Shown: piece after piece, positions 6,230-14,704 of the stretch
Numbering within the stretch: the first letter of the stretch is position 1
How the letters are laid out: every line of letters begins with the position of its first letter
IMG/VR virus record: IMGVR_UViG_3300027706_000026
Coordinates: 1-40,369 of that record
From: a virus
Direction: 5' to 3' (one strand)
DNA: 40,369 bases
Notes under the pieces: generated by a model
The model's input: the letters and a program-made list of their open reading frames with translations, nothing else
Database searches by the model: none
Told to the model about the DNA's origin: nothing
Made by a program: the position numbers and the translations under genes

Positions 6230-8043
6230 TGAGCGAGGCATGGTCCTTCGCCTGCTCGGATTGGGAGCAGCGCCTGCGCGCGGGCCGCTCTCTCGTACCC
6301 GACCTGCCGCTCGACCGCAAGGAAGCGGCGCGCGCCGTCGGCATCTTCAACCGCCTCAAGCTTTCCGACGTTCCGGGAACGCCGACGCTCGAGCAAGCCG
6401 CCGGCGACTGGTTCCGCGACATCGTCCGCGCGCTCCTTGGCTCGATAGACCCCAAGACGGGCATGCGCATGGTGCGCGAGGTCCTGTGCCTCGTGCCCAA
6501 GAAGAACAGCAAGACGAGCTATGGCGCGCTGCTTGTGCTGACGGCGCTGCTGATGAACCGGCGCCCGCGCGCCGAGTTTCTCTTCATCGGCCCGACGCAG
6601 GCGGTCTCCGACATAGCGTTCAATCAAGCCTTGGGCGCGATCGAGCTCGACGAATTCTTGGGCCGACGCCTGCACCCGCAGGTGCATCTGAAGACGATCA
6701 CGGACCGCAAGACCAAGGCGCAGCTCAAGATCAAGACCTTCGACAGCTCCGTGCTCACGGGCGTGAAGCCGGCGGGCGTGCTCATCGACGAGCTCCACGA
6801 GATCGCGAAGAACGCCAAGGCCGCACGCATCATCGGCCAAATCCGCGGCGGACTGCTTCCCAATCCCGAGGGCTTCCTCGTCTTCATCACGACGCAATCG
6901 GACGACATCCCGGTCGGCGCCTTCCGCGCTGAGCTCCAGAAGGCCAGGGCCATCCGCGACGGCCGCCAGACCGGGTCGATGCTGCCGGTGCTGTACGAAT
7001 TCCCCTTGGCGATCGCCAAGGACGAGGAGAAGTGGTCGCAACCCAAATACTGGCCGATGGTTACGCCCAATGCCGGACGCTCGATCACGGTCGAGCGGCT
7101 TGTGCCTGACTTCGAGACGGCGCGCGAGACCGGCAAGGAAGAGCTGCGCCGCTGGGCCTCGCAGCACCTCAACATCGAAATAGGACTGGGCCTGCATTCC
7201 GACCGCTGGGCCGGCGCCGATCACTGGGAAGCGCGCGGCGACACATCGCTGACGCTCGACAAGCTTCTCGCGCGCTCGGACGTGGCCGTGGTCGGCATCG
7301 ACGGCGGGGGCCTGGACGACCTTCTCGGCCTGGGCGTGCTCGGCCGGGACGCGCAAACCCGCGGATGGCACCTCTGGTCGAAGGCCTGGGCGCATCTCCC
7401 CGTGCTCGAGCGCCGAAGCAGCGAAGCGCCGCGATTCAGGGATTTCGCGAAGGCCGGCGAGCTCGTCATCGTCGAGCGGCTGGGCCAGGACGTGTCCGAG
7501 GTGTGCGACATCGTCGATCGCGTGGCGGAGGCGGGGCTGCTTCCGGACAAGAACGCGATTGGTCTCGACCCCGTCGGCATCGGCCAGATCGTCGACGAGC
7601 TCGCGGCGCGCGGCATCGAGACCGAGCGCATCGTTGGCATTCCCCAGGGATGGAAGCTGTCGGGCGCGATCAAGACGGCCGAACGCAAGCTCGCCGACGG
7701 CACGCTGACGCATTCGGGTCTGGCCATCATGAACTGGGCGGTCGGCAATGCCAAGGTCGAGCCGCGGGGGAACGCAGTCCTGATCACGAAGGCGGCCGCT
7801 GGAACGGCCAAGATCGACCCGCTCGTCGCCGCCTTCAATGCAGTGGCGCTGATGTCGCTCAATCCCGAGCCACGATTGAGCGTCTTCGACGCACTGGCGG
7901 CAGGAAATACCGGCGATGAGCCACATGATGACGGCATAGACGAGGCGATTCTGCGCGATCCCCGTCATCAGCAGTGGTCGGAGATGCGTCGGCGCTGGGA
8001 AGAGAAGCATCTGAGCCGCGACACCGCCGAGGATTCTTTCTGA
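6229..8043 (+). CDS. terL: Terminase large subunit
   Basis: A 604-residue ATPase-nuclease that drives DNA into the prohead and cuts it (Terminase_1/HK97-like). Walker A is VPKKNSKTS at residues 89-97, with Ser in place of the usual Gly before the Lys; Walker B is VLIDE at 184-188 followed by LHE. The C-terminal RNase H-like nuclease domain shows metal-binding aspartates at Asp357 (VVGIDGGGLDD) and Asp446 (GLDPVG), with a further DPLVAAFNA motif near residue 525. Length is as expected. It overlaps the portal gene by one base. A long antisense ORF over the same region is a shadow of GC-rich codon use. Confidence 0.95.
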   Translation: MSEAWSFACSDWEQRLRAGRSLVPDLPLDRKEAARAVGIFNRLKLSDVPGTPTLEQAAGDWFRDIVRALLGSIDPKTGMRMVREVLCLVPKKNSKTSYGALLVLTALLMNRRPRAEFLFIGPTQAVSDIAFNQALGAIELDEFLGRRLHPQVHLKTITDRKTKAQLKIKTFDSSVLTGVKPAGVLIDELHEIAKNAKAARIIGQIRGGLLPNPEGFLVFITTQSDDIPVGAFRAELQKARAIRDGRQTGSMLPVLYEFPLAIAKDEEKWSQPKYWPMVTPNAGRSITVERLVPDFETARETGKEELRRWASQHLNIEIGLGLHSDRWAGADHWEARGDTSLTLDKLLARSDVAVVGIDGGGLDDLLGLGVLGRDAQTRGWHLWSKAWAHLPVLERRSSEAPRFRDFAKAGELVIVERLGQDVSEVCDIVDRVAEAGLLPDKNAIGLDPVGIGQIVDELAARGIETERIVGIPQGWKLSGAIKTAERKLADGTLTHSGLAIMNWAVGNAKVEPRGNAVLITKAAAGTAKIDPLVAAFNAVALMSLNPEPRLSVFDALAAGNTGDEPHDDGIDEAILRDPRHQQWSEMRRRWEEKHLSRDTAEDSF

Positions 8044-9377
8044 TGGGCCTTCTCGACCGCCTCGCCGGCATCTTCGCCGCGCGCCGCACGGACGAGCCGA
8101 AATATCCCGCCGCCTCGCGCATCCCGTTCTCGGGCCGGGCGCTGGCGGGCGTGCTGGTGACGCCGGACACGGCCGTCACCGTCTCGGCCGTCTGGGCGTG
8201 CCTGCGCTATCTCTCGCAGACCGTCGCCGTGCTGCCATGGCACATCATGCGCGAGACGGAGTCCGGCGGAAAGATCGCCGATTCCCATCCGCTCGACTGG
8301 CTGATCTATAAGCAGCCAAACCCAGAATGGACATCCTTCCAGTTCCGCGAGACGCTGACCCATTGGGGGCTGCGCTGGGGCAACGGCTATGCCGAGATCG
8401 AGCGCGACGCGCTGGGGAGGCCGGCGGCGCTCTGGCCTCTCCATCCGCAGCGTGTGCTGCCGATGCGCGCCGATGACGGACGGCTCATCTACAAGGTCAG
8501 CAACGAGACGCTGTCGTCCGGCGTCGAGGTGAGCCAGGTCGGCGGCGTGACGCTCGAGGCGCGCGATGTCTTCCATATCCGCGGCTTCGGCGAGGGGCCG
8601 ATCGGTGTGAACGTCATTCACTATGCCGCCGAATCCATCGGCTGGGCGCGCGCGGCACAGCTCTTCGGTGCGGCCTTCTTCGGCAACGGCATGAACGTCT
8701 CGGGCGTCGTGCAGAACAAGCGCGCTCTCAAGCCAGAGGGCATGGCGAAACAGCGGGCGGAGATGCAGAGCCTCTACAAGGGCCCGCGCAACGCCAACAA
8801 ATTCGCCATCATCGACGCCGACGCCGACTTCAAGGAGGTCGGCATCGAGCCGGAGAAGGCGCAGTTCCTCGGCACAAACCAGTTCCTCGTCACCGAAATC
8901 TGCCGCTGGTTCGGCGTGCCCCCGCACAAAGTGGCGCAGCTTGAGCGGTCGACCAACAACAACATCGAACACCAGGGCATCGAGGCCGTCGTCGACAGCA
9001 TCTCGCCTTGGGCCAAGCGCTTCGAGGACGAGGCGGACGTCAAGCTCTTCGGCCAGAACCGCGGACGCCTCTACACGAAGATGAACTTCAACTCGCTGAT
9101 GCGCGGCGACTCCGCCAGTCGCGGCACCTATTTCCAGCTCATGCGCAACATCGGCGCATACAACGTCAACGACATCCGTCGCCTCGATGATCTGCCGACC
9201 ATCGGCCCGGACGGCGATAAATACGTCATGCAGAGCCAATACACGACGCTCGACAAGATCGGCGAGGCGACGCCACCGCCGGCGGCGCCTAAGCAGCCCA
9301 CTGACCCCGCGGAGCGCGCCGCGCAGACGCTGCTGCGCGACATGGCCGAGGATATGGAGCGCGAGCATGTCGCGTGA
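8043..9377 (+). CDS. Portal protein, HK97 family
   Basis: A 444-residue portal protein, the dodecameric ring at the DNA-entry vertex. It carries family-typical features: TAVTVSAVWACLRYLSQTVAVLPW near residues 40-65, HPLDWLIYKQPNPEWTSFQFRETL (82-105), HIRGFGEGPIGVN (179-191), and the clip/stem part LGTNQFLVTEICRWFGVPPHKVAQLERSTNNNIEHQ (276-312). I chose ATG 8043, which overlaps the terminase stop (TGATG), over the in-frame upstream start at 7974. The C-terminus is a charged helix. The next gene starts inside its last four codons. Confidence 0.95.
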   Translation: MGLLDRLAGIFAARRTDEPKYPAASRIPFSGRALAGVLVTPDTAVTVSAVWACLRYLSQTVAVLPWHIMRETESGGKIADSHPLDWLIYKQPNPEWTSFQFRETLTHWGLRWGNGYAEIERDALGRPAALWPLHPQRVLPMRADDGRLIYKVSNETLSSGVEVSQVGGVTLEARDVFHIRGFGEGPIGVNVIHYAAESIGWARAAQLFGAAFFGNGMNVSGVVQNKRALKPEGMAKQRAEMQSLYKGPRNANKFAIIDADADFKEVGIEPEKAQFLGTNQFLVTEICRWFGVPPHKVAQLERSTNNNIEHQGIEAVVDSISPWAKRFEDEADVKLFGQNRGRLYTKMNFNSLMRGDSASRGTYFQLMRNIGAYNVNDIRRLDDLPTIGPDGDKYVMQSQYTTLDKIGEATPPPAAPKQPTDPAERAAQTLLRDMAEDMEREHVA

Positions 9378-10302
9378 CGCGATCGCGCTCAACCGCGGCA
9401 GCGGTGAGCGACCCGATACTCCGCCGGAGGGAAGCCCGTGGGCCGCGGTCTATCGCATCCTGGCGCATCTGCGTCAGCGGCTTTCGGCGCTCGAGATGCG
9501 GCCTCTCGCGCGCGACGGCGTCGCGGGCCGGGATGGCCGCGACGGCCCGCAAGGGCCGCGCGGCGAGCGCGGACCCGTCGGCCCGCAGGGCGAGCGCGGT
9601 TTGCCGGGGGAGAAAGGCCCGCAAGGCGAGCGCGGTCAACAAGGCGAGACGGGGCCGCCCGGCCAGCCAGGACCTTCCGGCCCGCGCGGCGAAGCCGGAC
9701 CAACCGGGCCGCAGGGCGAGCGCGGCGCTCAGGGAGAGCTCGGCCCGCGTGGCGAGCGCGGACCCGCCGGGCCGCGTGGAGAGACAGGTCCTCAGGGACC
9801 AAAGGGCGAGCGCGGCGATGCGGGGCGAGACGGCCGTGACGGTATCGCCGGGCGTTCGATCATCTCGGCCAAGGTCGATGATGAAGGCCGTCTCATCCTC
9901 GCGCTGTCGGACGGTTCGACCGAGATCGTCGGCCGCATCGTCGGCCCGCAGGGTGAGCGCGGAGAGCCAGGACGGATCGGTCCCGAGGGAAAGATGGGAC
10001 AACCAGGCCCCAAAGGCGAGCGCGGCGGGCGCGGCCCGCAGGGTGAGCGTGGGCCGAAGGGAGACCCCGGACCGCAGGGCCCGGTCGGGCCGCGCGGCGA
10101 GCGCGGGGAGCGCGGTCCAGCCGGTAAGGACGGCGCGGTGGGCCCAAAGGGAGAGCGCGGCGAGCGCGGCGATGACGGCCTGCCAGGGACGACAGTGGAA
10201 CTCGGCGACGCCTATTCCGCAAGCCACCAGGACATTGAAGGCGCGCGCGTCCGCGTCGTCGTCATCGACGGCCAGCCGTTGCGGCTGCTCTCGCTCGATT
10301 GA
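9367..10302 (+). CDS. Collagen-like Gly-X-Y repeat protein
   Basis: A 311-residue protein with two collagen-like Gly-X-Y blocks (about residues 50-163 and 192-275) of the type [11 protein letters not shown], rich in Pro, Glu and Arg. Between them is a short non-collagen segment (164-191, [19 protein letters not shown] and on) that looks like a beta hairpin. The N-terminal 50 residues form a helix that could trimerise or anchor the chain; the last 36 residues ([19 protein letters not shown] onward) may be a folding cap. Collagen repeats form trimeric rods in many phage tail fibres and head fibres; here the gene lies between portal and protease, so a head fibre or adhesin is the likeliest role (inference). 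ATG 9367 overlaps the portal end by 11 bases. Confidence 0.9.
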   Translation: MSRDAIALNRGSGERPDTPPEGSPWAAVYRILAHLRQRLSALEMRPLARDGVAGRDGRDGPQGPRGERGPVGPQGERGLPGEKGPQGERGQQGETGPPGQPGPSGPRGEAGPTGPQGERGAQGELGPRGERGPAGPRGETGPQGPKGERGDAGRDGRDGIAGRSIISAKVDDEGRLILALSDGSTEIVGRIVGPQGERGEPGRIGPEGKMGQPGPKGERGGRGPQGERGPKGDPGPQGPVGPRGERGERGPAGKDGAVGPKGERGERGDDGLPGTTVELGDAYSASHQDIEGARVRVVVIDGQPLRLLSLD

Positions 10303-10309
10303 GACGGCT

Positions 10310-10675
10310 GTGGGCCAGATCAACGCGTGTTTACGAAGCATCGACCGACATCATTTTGCGCATTGGTGCCCTGGCTGCGAGGAGATGCACGCCATCCCTC
10401 TCGGCTGGACGTTCGACAGCAACTTTGACAGGCCGACCGTTTCGCCGAGCGTCAAGATCACCGGAAAGAAAACGGTGAGGGTCAACGGCAAGTGGACGGG
10501 AGAGTGGGTCTATGAGGCCCACGGTAAGCCGGTTGACGAGTGCTGCCATTACATTCTGACCGCAGGCCAACTCAATTTTTGCGGCGACAGCACGCACGCG
10601 CTCGCCGGCAAGACCGTGCCGTTGCCGCCACTGCCGCTTTTCGTGACTGACGCGGCTGGGAGAACCGAGAAATGA
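10310..10675 (+). CDS. DUF6527-type phage protein with Cys/His metal site
   Basis: A 121-residue protein with the pattern HHFAHWCPGCEEMHAIPLGWTFDSNFDRPTVSPSVKI in consecutive segments, then CCHYILTAGQLNFCGDSTHALAGKTVPLP. This matches the widespread phage family I know as DUF6527: CPGC-x2-H, PTxSPS, CH-x-F and D-x-THALAGxxV. The CxxC plus later Cys/His residues probably bind zinc. Function is not established; such genes commonly sit among packaging or head genes. The start is GTG at 10310, eight bases after the collagen-like gene, because no ATG lies before the domain. Its stop overlaps the protease ATG (AATGA). Confidence 0.75.
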   Translation: MGQINACLRSIDRHHFAHWCPGCEEMHAIPLGWTFDSNFDRPTVSPSVKITGKKTVRVNGKWTGEWVYEAHGKPVDECCHYILTAGQLNFCGDSTHALAGKTVPLPPLPLFVTDAAGRTEK

Positions 10676-11745
10676 CCATCCGCAACGCGGCGTCGCTCAA
10701 CAGCGCCGGCCGGACATATGCCGACTCTCTCATCGCCGGCGGCAAGGTCAATAAGACCGCCTCATGGTCGTGGGATGACAGCAGCGACGGCAATGCGCTG
10801 CTCGGATCGGCCGGCGACGATTGGGCCAATTACGGCAAGCACCATCTCGGCATCGACGGCGGCGAGCCCGACAACACGAAGGCGCATTGGAAGTATCCCT
10901 TCGCCAAGGATGGCACACTCTATCGCTCGGCGCTCGTCGCCATCCGCCAGCGCTCGGCGCAACAGAACGACACCGGCATATACGACGCGGCAGGAGCGCT
11001 CATCGACAAGATCGACGGCAAGGACAAGGAAAGCGGCGAGCAGAACCGGCGTTTCGCTGCGCGGCTCGCGGCGCTCACCGAAAGACCAGCGGGACGATCG
11101 CTCAATTATCGCATGCGATCCAAGGGCGACCGCGGCGAGATCTATCTCTACGACACGATCTCGGCGATTTGGGGTATTGGCGCCGCGCAGTTCGCCAAGG
11201 ATCTGTCGGCCCTTGGCCCTGTGAAGGCGATCGACCTTCGCATCAATAGCGACGGCGGCGATGTCTTCGAAGGCCGCGCCATCTATACGCAACTGGCCAA
11301 CCACCCGGCGCGCGTCGTCGCCCATGTCGACGGCCTGGCGGCCTCGATCGCGAGCCTCATCGCCATGGCCGCCGACGAGATCCGCATGGCCGACGGCTCC
11401 TTTATGATGATCCACAACGCCTGGGGACTGGCCATCGGTGAGGCGGCGGAGATGCGCCGAACCGCCGACCTCCTGGACAGCGTCACCGCGACGATCGCCG
11501 ACAGCTACGCGGCGCGCACGAAGCAGCCCGTCGCTGACATCCGCACGATGATGGACGCGGAGACCTGGATGACGGCGCAGGAGGCTGTCGACAAACGCTT
11601 CGCCGATGTGCTCGACGAGCCGGTGAAGGCCGCGGCCAGCGTGCGCGATCCCTCGCGCTTCCGCCATCTTCCCGCAGCGCTTCATCCGCGGCGCGCGGCC
11701 GCGGCGGCCCGCGTCGCCGGCACGCGCGCGCTCATCGGCAGGTAA
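10672..11745 (+). CDS. ClpP/S49-like prohead protease with N-terminal extra domain
   Basis: A 357-residue head maturation protease. The C-terminal ClpP-like serine protease domain (about residues 150-315) shows LRINSDGGDVFEG (oxyanion region, 189-201), nucleophile Ser225 in GLAASIAS, His248 in MIHNAWG and a nearby candidate Asp269. It should cut capsid subunits and itself during maturation. The first 120 residues are a separate domain: SWDDSSDGNALLG, DDWANYGKHHLGID, then KYPFAKDGTLYRSALVAIRQRSAQQ; I recall similar segments attached to HK97-type prohead proteases, so its presence on a ClpP-type enzyme looks like a domain swap or fusion (inference). The C-terminus is Ala/Arg-rich and probably self-cleaved. 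It lies directly upstream of the capsid gene, as expected. Confidence 0.88.
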   Translation: MTIRNAASLNSAGRTYADSLIAGGKVNKTASWSWDDSSDGNALLGSAGDDWANYGKHHLGIDGGEPDNTKAHWKYPFAKDGTLYRSALVAIRQRSAQQNDTGIYDAAGALIDKIDGKDKESGEQNRRFAARLAALTERPAGRSLNYRMRSKGDRGEIYLYDTISAIWGIGAAQFAKDLSALGPVKAIDLRINSDGGDVFEGRAIYTQLANHPARVVAHVDGLAASIASLIAMAADEIRMADGSFMMIHNAWGLAIGEAAEMRRTADLLDSVTATIADSYAARTKQPVADIRTMMDAETWMTAQEAVDKRFADVLDEPVKAAASVRDPSRFRHLPAALHPRRAAAAARVAGTRALIGR

Positions 11746-11828
11746 ACGCTTTCCGACGCGCCGCCCGCGCGCCGGCCATCGTCCATCGGGCCTTGGGCAA
11801 GCCTTCCTTTACAAAAGAGGTCCAGCAC

Positions 11829-13208
11829 ATGCGCGCCACGCTTCTGGCGGCTTCCGCGCTGTCTCTCGTCGGCCCGGCGATCATCATGATGGCGGCCCCG
11901 TCGGAGGCGGCAATCCAGGCCCTGCGCGACAAGATGGTCGGTCTGCAGGAAGAGAGCGAGACGATCCTCGCCAAGGCCGACGAGGAAAGTCGCGAGCTGA
12001 GCGACGACGAGCTCGCGAAGATCGACGCCAACGCCGTCGAGGTCGAGAAGCTCGACAAGCAGATCAAGGCACGCGAGCGCGTCGCCATCGTCGCCAAGGG
12101 CGGCGGCCGACGCACGACCGAGCCGACCGATCCGAGCAACCGCGTCCCCGCGACGCCGCGCGTCATCGATGCCAGAGGCGGCTTCCGCTCTCTCGGCGAA
12201 TTCGCCGTGGCGGTCCGCCAGGCCAGCCTGCAGGGTGCGCAGCCGGATCAGAGGCTGCTCAATGCCGCGACGACCTTCGGCACGGAAGGCGTCGGCACCG
12301 ATGGCGGATTCGTGGTGCCACCGGATTTCTCCAAAGAGATCATGGTCAAGGTGTACGCCGAGGAGAACCTCCTCGTCCGCGCCACGCCGTTCACGCCGAG
12401 CGGCAATTCGATGACCTTCCCGAAGGACGAGACGACGCCCTGGGATACGACCAGCGGTGTGCAGGTCTTCTGGGAAGGCGAGGCGGCGACGCACGCCCAG
12501 AGCAAGCCAGCGCTGAAGCTCGACACCGTTCGCCTGGTGAAGCTCTCGGCGCTCGTGCCGATCTCCGACGAGCTCCTCGAGGACGCATCTGGCCTCGAGT
12601 CCTGGCTGCGCGCCAAGGCGCCGGCGAAGATGGTCTCCAAGATCAACGCCGCGATCATCCGCGGGACCGGCGTCGGTCAGCCCTTGGGCTTCCTCAACTC
12701 GCCGAGCCTCGTCTCTGTCGCCGAGGAGGCGGGCCAGTCCTCATCGACCATCTGGTTCCAGAATGTCAACAAGATGTGGTCGCGGATGTACGCGCCGTGG
12801 CGCCGCAACGCCGTCTGGCTCATCAACCAGGACGGCGAGCCGCAGCTCAACGGCATGGCCTTCGACCCCGCCGCGACCAGCAAGGTACCGGTCTATCTCG
12901 GCCCCAACGGCATCGCCGGCTCGCCCTATGCGACGCTCTACGGCCGGCCGGTCATTCCGCTCGAGGCCTGCTCGGCGCTCGGCACGCAGGGCGACATCTT
13001 CCTCGTCGACATGGCGCAGTACTGGGCCTTCACCAAGGCCGGCGGCATTCGCACGGACACGTCGATCCATCTCTATTTCGACCAGTCGCTTACCGCCTTC
13101 CGCTTCATCTTCCGCATGAACGGCATGCCGGCCTGGTCGACGACGCTGACGCGCGAGAACGGGAGCAACGCGCTCTCCTGGTGCGTCACGCTCGACAACC
13201 GCCCGTAA
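11829..13208 (+). CDS. Major capsid protein, HK97 fold
   Basis: A 459-residue HK97-fold capsid subunit. A charged coiled-coil scaffold-like delta domain spans about residues 29-90 and a linker 91-117; the mature shell domain probably begins near Gly118 (GGFRSLGEFAVAV). Family signatures include GTEGVGTDGGFVVPPDF, LVPISDELLED, AAIIRGTGVGQPLGFLNSP and GRPVIPLEAC. Oddly, the first 28 residues look like a Sec signal peptide (MRATLLAASALSLVGPAII... with SEAA near 25-28). The start is supported by AAGAGG 8-12 bases upstream; internal ATGs at codons 20 and 21 lack one. The delta domain, and with it this leader, would be removed by the protease encoded upstream. Confidence 0.93.
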   Translation: MRATLLAASALSLVGPAIIMMAAPSEAAIQALRDKMVGLQEESETILAKADEESRELSDDELAKIDANAVEVEKLDKQIKARERVAIVAKGGGRRTTEPTDPSNRVPATPRVIDARGGFRSLGEFAVAVRQASLQGAQPDQRLLNAATTFGTEGVGTDGGFVVPPDFSKEIMVKVYAEENLLVRATPFTPSGNSMTFPKDETTPWDTTSGVQVFWEGEAATHAQSKPALKLDTVRLVKLSALVPISDELLEDASGLESWLRAKAPAKMVSKINAAIIRGTGVGQPLGFLNSPSLVSVAEEAGQSSSTIWFQNVNKMWSRMYAPWRRNAVWLINQDGEPQLNGMAFDPAATSKVPVYLGPNGIAGSPYATLYGRPVIPLEACSALGTQGDIFLVDMAQYWAFTKAGGIRTDTSIHLYFDQSLTAFRFIFRMNGMPAWSTTLTRENGSNALSWCVTLDNRP

Positions 13209-13232
13209 AGCCCTGAGCGGCTGACCTCCATT

Positions 13233-13254
13233 GGCGGGGCTTAATCGCCCCGCC
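13233..13254 (+). terminator. GC hairpin after the capsid gene
   Basis: GGCGGGGC (13233-13240) pairs perfectly with GCCCCGCC (13247-13254) around TTAATC. Only a weak pyrimidine stretch (GCCTTCCC) follows, so this may be a partial terminator or an mRNA-stabilising structure that keeps the abundant capsid message intact. Confidence 0.5.
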
Positions 13255-13293
13255 GCCTTCCCAAATTCTAGCCCAAATTCAGGAGACTTCCAG

Positions 13294-13833
13294 ATGTCCC
13301 TCAATCAGCATGTCGCTGAGAAGCTCCAGATCTGCCAGGGCTTCCTGCCGGTCGACATGTCCGCCGGCGCGAACACTGGCGACTGGGTGAACCTCAAGGA
13401 TTACTTCCGTTGCGCCGTCGTCCTCTTCAAGGCTGTTGGCACCAACGGCGACGACCCGACCATCACCTTGTCGCAAGCGACGGACGTCAACGGCACCAAC
13501 TCCAAGGCGCTGAGCTTCACCCGCGTCGACAAGAAGCAGGCCGCGAGCAATCTCTTGGCCGTCGGCCAGTTCACCACCTCGACCAGCACCTCCCCGGCGA
13601 CACACGACACCTTTACCCCGGCCAGCGGCACCTGGACCAACAGCGACCTCGCGGAGCAGGCGGCGATCGTCGTGATCGACATCAAGGCCGAGGACCTCGA
13701 CGTCGCCAACGGCTTCTGCTGCATCCAGGCGTCGATTGCCGACGTCGGCCTCAACGCCCAGCTCGGCGCGCTGCTCTACATCCTTCACGCCCCGCGCTAT
13801 CAGGAGAGCCCGCTTCTCTCCGCCATCGTCTGA
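13294..13833 (+). CDS. Probable capsid decoration or auxiliary head protein
   Basis: A 179-residue beta-rich protein directly after the capsid gene. Visible pattern: LPVDMSAGANTGDWVNLKDYFRCAVVLFKAVGT, DDPTITLSQATDVNGTNSKALSF and WTNSDLAEQAAIVVIDIKAEDLD in separate segments, ending in ALLYILHAPRYQ. I recognise this as a recurrent structural protein encoded after the capsid gene in alphaproteobacterial phages; assignment to the capsid surface rests on position and beta-rich character. The ATG at 13294 has AGGAGA about 10 bases upstream, better than the in-frame start at 13231. It sits alone between two GC hairpins, suggesting expression at a different level from its neighbours. Confidence 0.65.
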   Translation: MSLNQHVAEKLQICQGFLPVDMSAGANTGDWVNLKDYFRCAVVLFKAVGTNGDDPTITLSQATDVNGTNSKALSFTRVDKKQAASNLLAVGQFTTSTSTSPATHDTFTPASGTWTNSDLAEQAAIVVIDIKAEDLDVANGFCCIQASIADVGLNAQLGALLYILHAPRYQESPLLSAIV

Positions 13834-13846
13834 GCATTGATCGCTT

Positions 13847-13872
13847 GGGCCGCCGCCTAACCGCGGCGGCCC
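13847..13872 (+). terminator. GC hairpin after the decoration gene
   Basis: GGGCCGCCGC (13847-13856) pairs perfectly over 10 bp with GCGGCGGCCC (13863-13872) around CTAACC. The following CTGGCGCTTCCATTCTTCT is pyrimidine-rich without a clean T-run. Likely a terminator or attenuator. Confidence 0.5.
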
Positions 13873-13902
13873 CTGGCGCTTCCATTCTTCTCGAGGTTCG
13901 CA

Positions 13903-14226
13903 ATGTCTGAGCCGACGACGACCGTCCTATTTACGGCCGACGGCATCGTTCACAATCGCCCGCGGGATCCCGAGATGCGCTTCCGCGCCGGCGAGATCGT
14001 CGCAATGCGGGCCAGTTCCGCCCGCTGGTGGATAGAGCGCGGCGTCGCCACGGACGATACCGCGGCGATCGAGGCCGCTCGCGGCGCAGATTTAAGAAAC
14101 ACCGGGGACAGTACGCGCGCCCTTGTCGGCAAAGTAGCGAGCGACGACCAGCAGCCTGATTCCTCACCGCCGACTTCCCCTTCCCGCCGCGGCCGTCGCC
14201 GCGACAGCCAGGAGACGCCCGCATGA
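13903..14226 (+). CDS. Hypothetical small phage protein
   Basis: A 107-residue protein. The first 60 residues resemble a compact beta-alpha domain (TTTVLFTADGIVHNR, MRFRAGEIVAMRASSARWWIERGVA), a pattern common in short phage proteins encoded near the capsid gene, and the last 40 residues are Ser/Pro/Arg-rich and disordered. The ATG is preceded by GAGG about 9 bases upstream and follows the strong hairpin at 13847-13872. It overlaps the next gene by four bases. Function unknown; a small head or head-tail factor is possible from position only. Confidence 0.55.
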   Translation: MSEPTTTVLFTADGIVHNRPRDPEMRFRAGEIVAMRASSARWWIERGVATDDTAAIEAARGADLRNTGDSTRALVGKVASDDQQPDSSPPTSPSRRGRRRDSQETPA

Positions 14227-14687
14227 TTCGCACGATGGCCACGAACGGCGGTCCGCATACGCCCGAGAAATGGGCGGTCGAGACCGCGACGCACATCACG
14301 CCGACGGATCCCGGCATCACGCAGGACAGGCTGCTGGAGGTAGAGCGGCTCAGGCTCAAGATCGCCGAGGCGCTCGTCGTGCATCACGACCGCGTGCAGC
14401 GGGAAGAGCGCGGCCATCTCGCCACCAAGGGCGACGCGCGCTTCGACGAGCCGCATGACGCCTCGCATCTCCTCGATCAGATGGTCGCCGACGTCGTCGA
14501 TGCGGCGAAGGGCTCGCCCTTCGAGGCGCATTTCGCCAAGCCGGAGGTCCAGGCGGTGATACGCCAGGAAGTGCACGGGCACTTCGTCACGGTGCAGCAC
14601 ATCGAGCGCCTCTGGCACGGCGACCGCAATCCGAGCTCGGCCGCCAAAGCCTACCGCGAGCGGTTCCATCCCGCCGCCAACTCTTGA
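14223..14687 (+). CDS. Hypothetical phage protein
   Basis: A 154-residue, helical, histidine-rich and charged protein (15 or so His), beginning MIRTMATNGGPHTPEKWAVETATHI. One long central helix is likely (QDRLLEVERLRLKIAEALVVHHDRVQREERG). I have seen the opening THITPTDP-type pattern only as an uncharacterised phage protein and cannot name a function. It overlaps the previous gene (ATGA) and its stop lies 17 bases before the next start, so it is part of the same operon. Confidence 0.5.
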   Translation: MIRTMATNGGPHTPEKWAVETATHITPTDPGITQDRLLEVERLRLKIAEALVVHHDRVQREERGHLATKGDARFDEPHDASHLLDQMVADVVDAAKGSPFEAHFAKPEVQAVIRQEVHGHFVTVQHIERLWHGDRNPSSAAKAYRERFHPAANS

Positions 14688-14704
14688 GCGCCGTGGAGGG
14701 TTCA

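Noticed and set aside
6223-8010. 595-codon antisense ORF over the large terminase gene
   Set aside because: Third-position GC of the terminase codons creates long open antisense frames; the plus strand holds Walker A, Walker B and nuclease motifs, and the antisense protein shows no recognisable domain.
9289-10341. 350-codon antisense ORF over the collagen-like gene
   Set aside because: A repetitive Leu/Ala/Arg product is the mirror of Gly-X-Y codons; no ribosome-binding site and no plausible domain.
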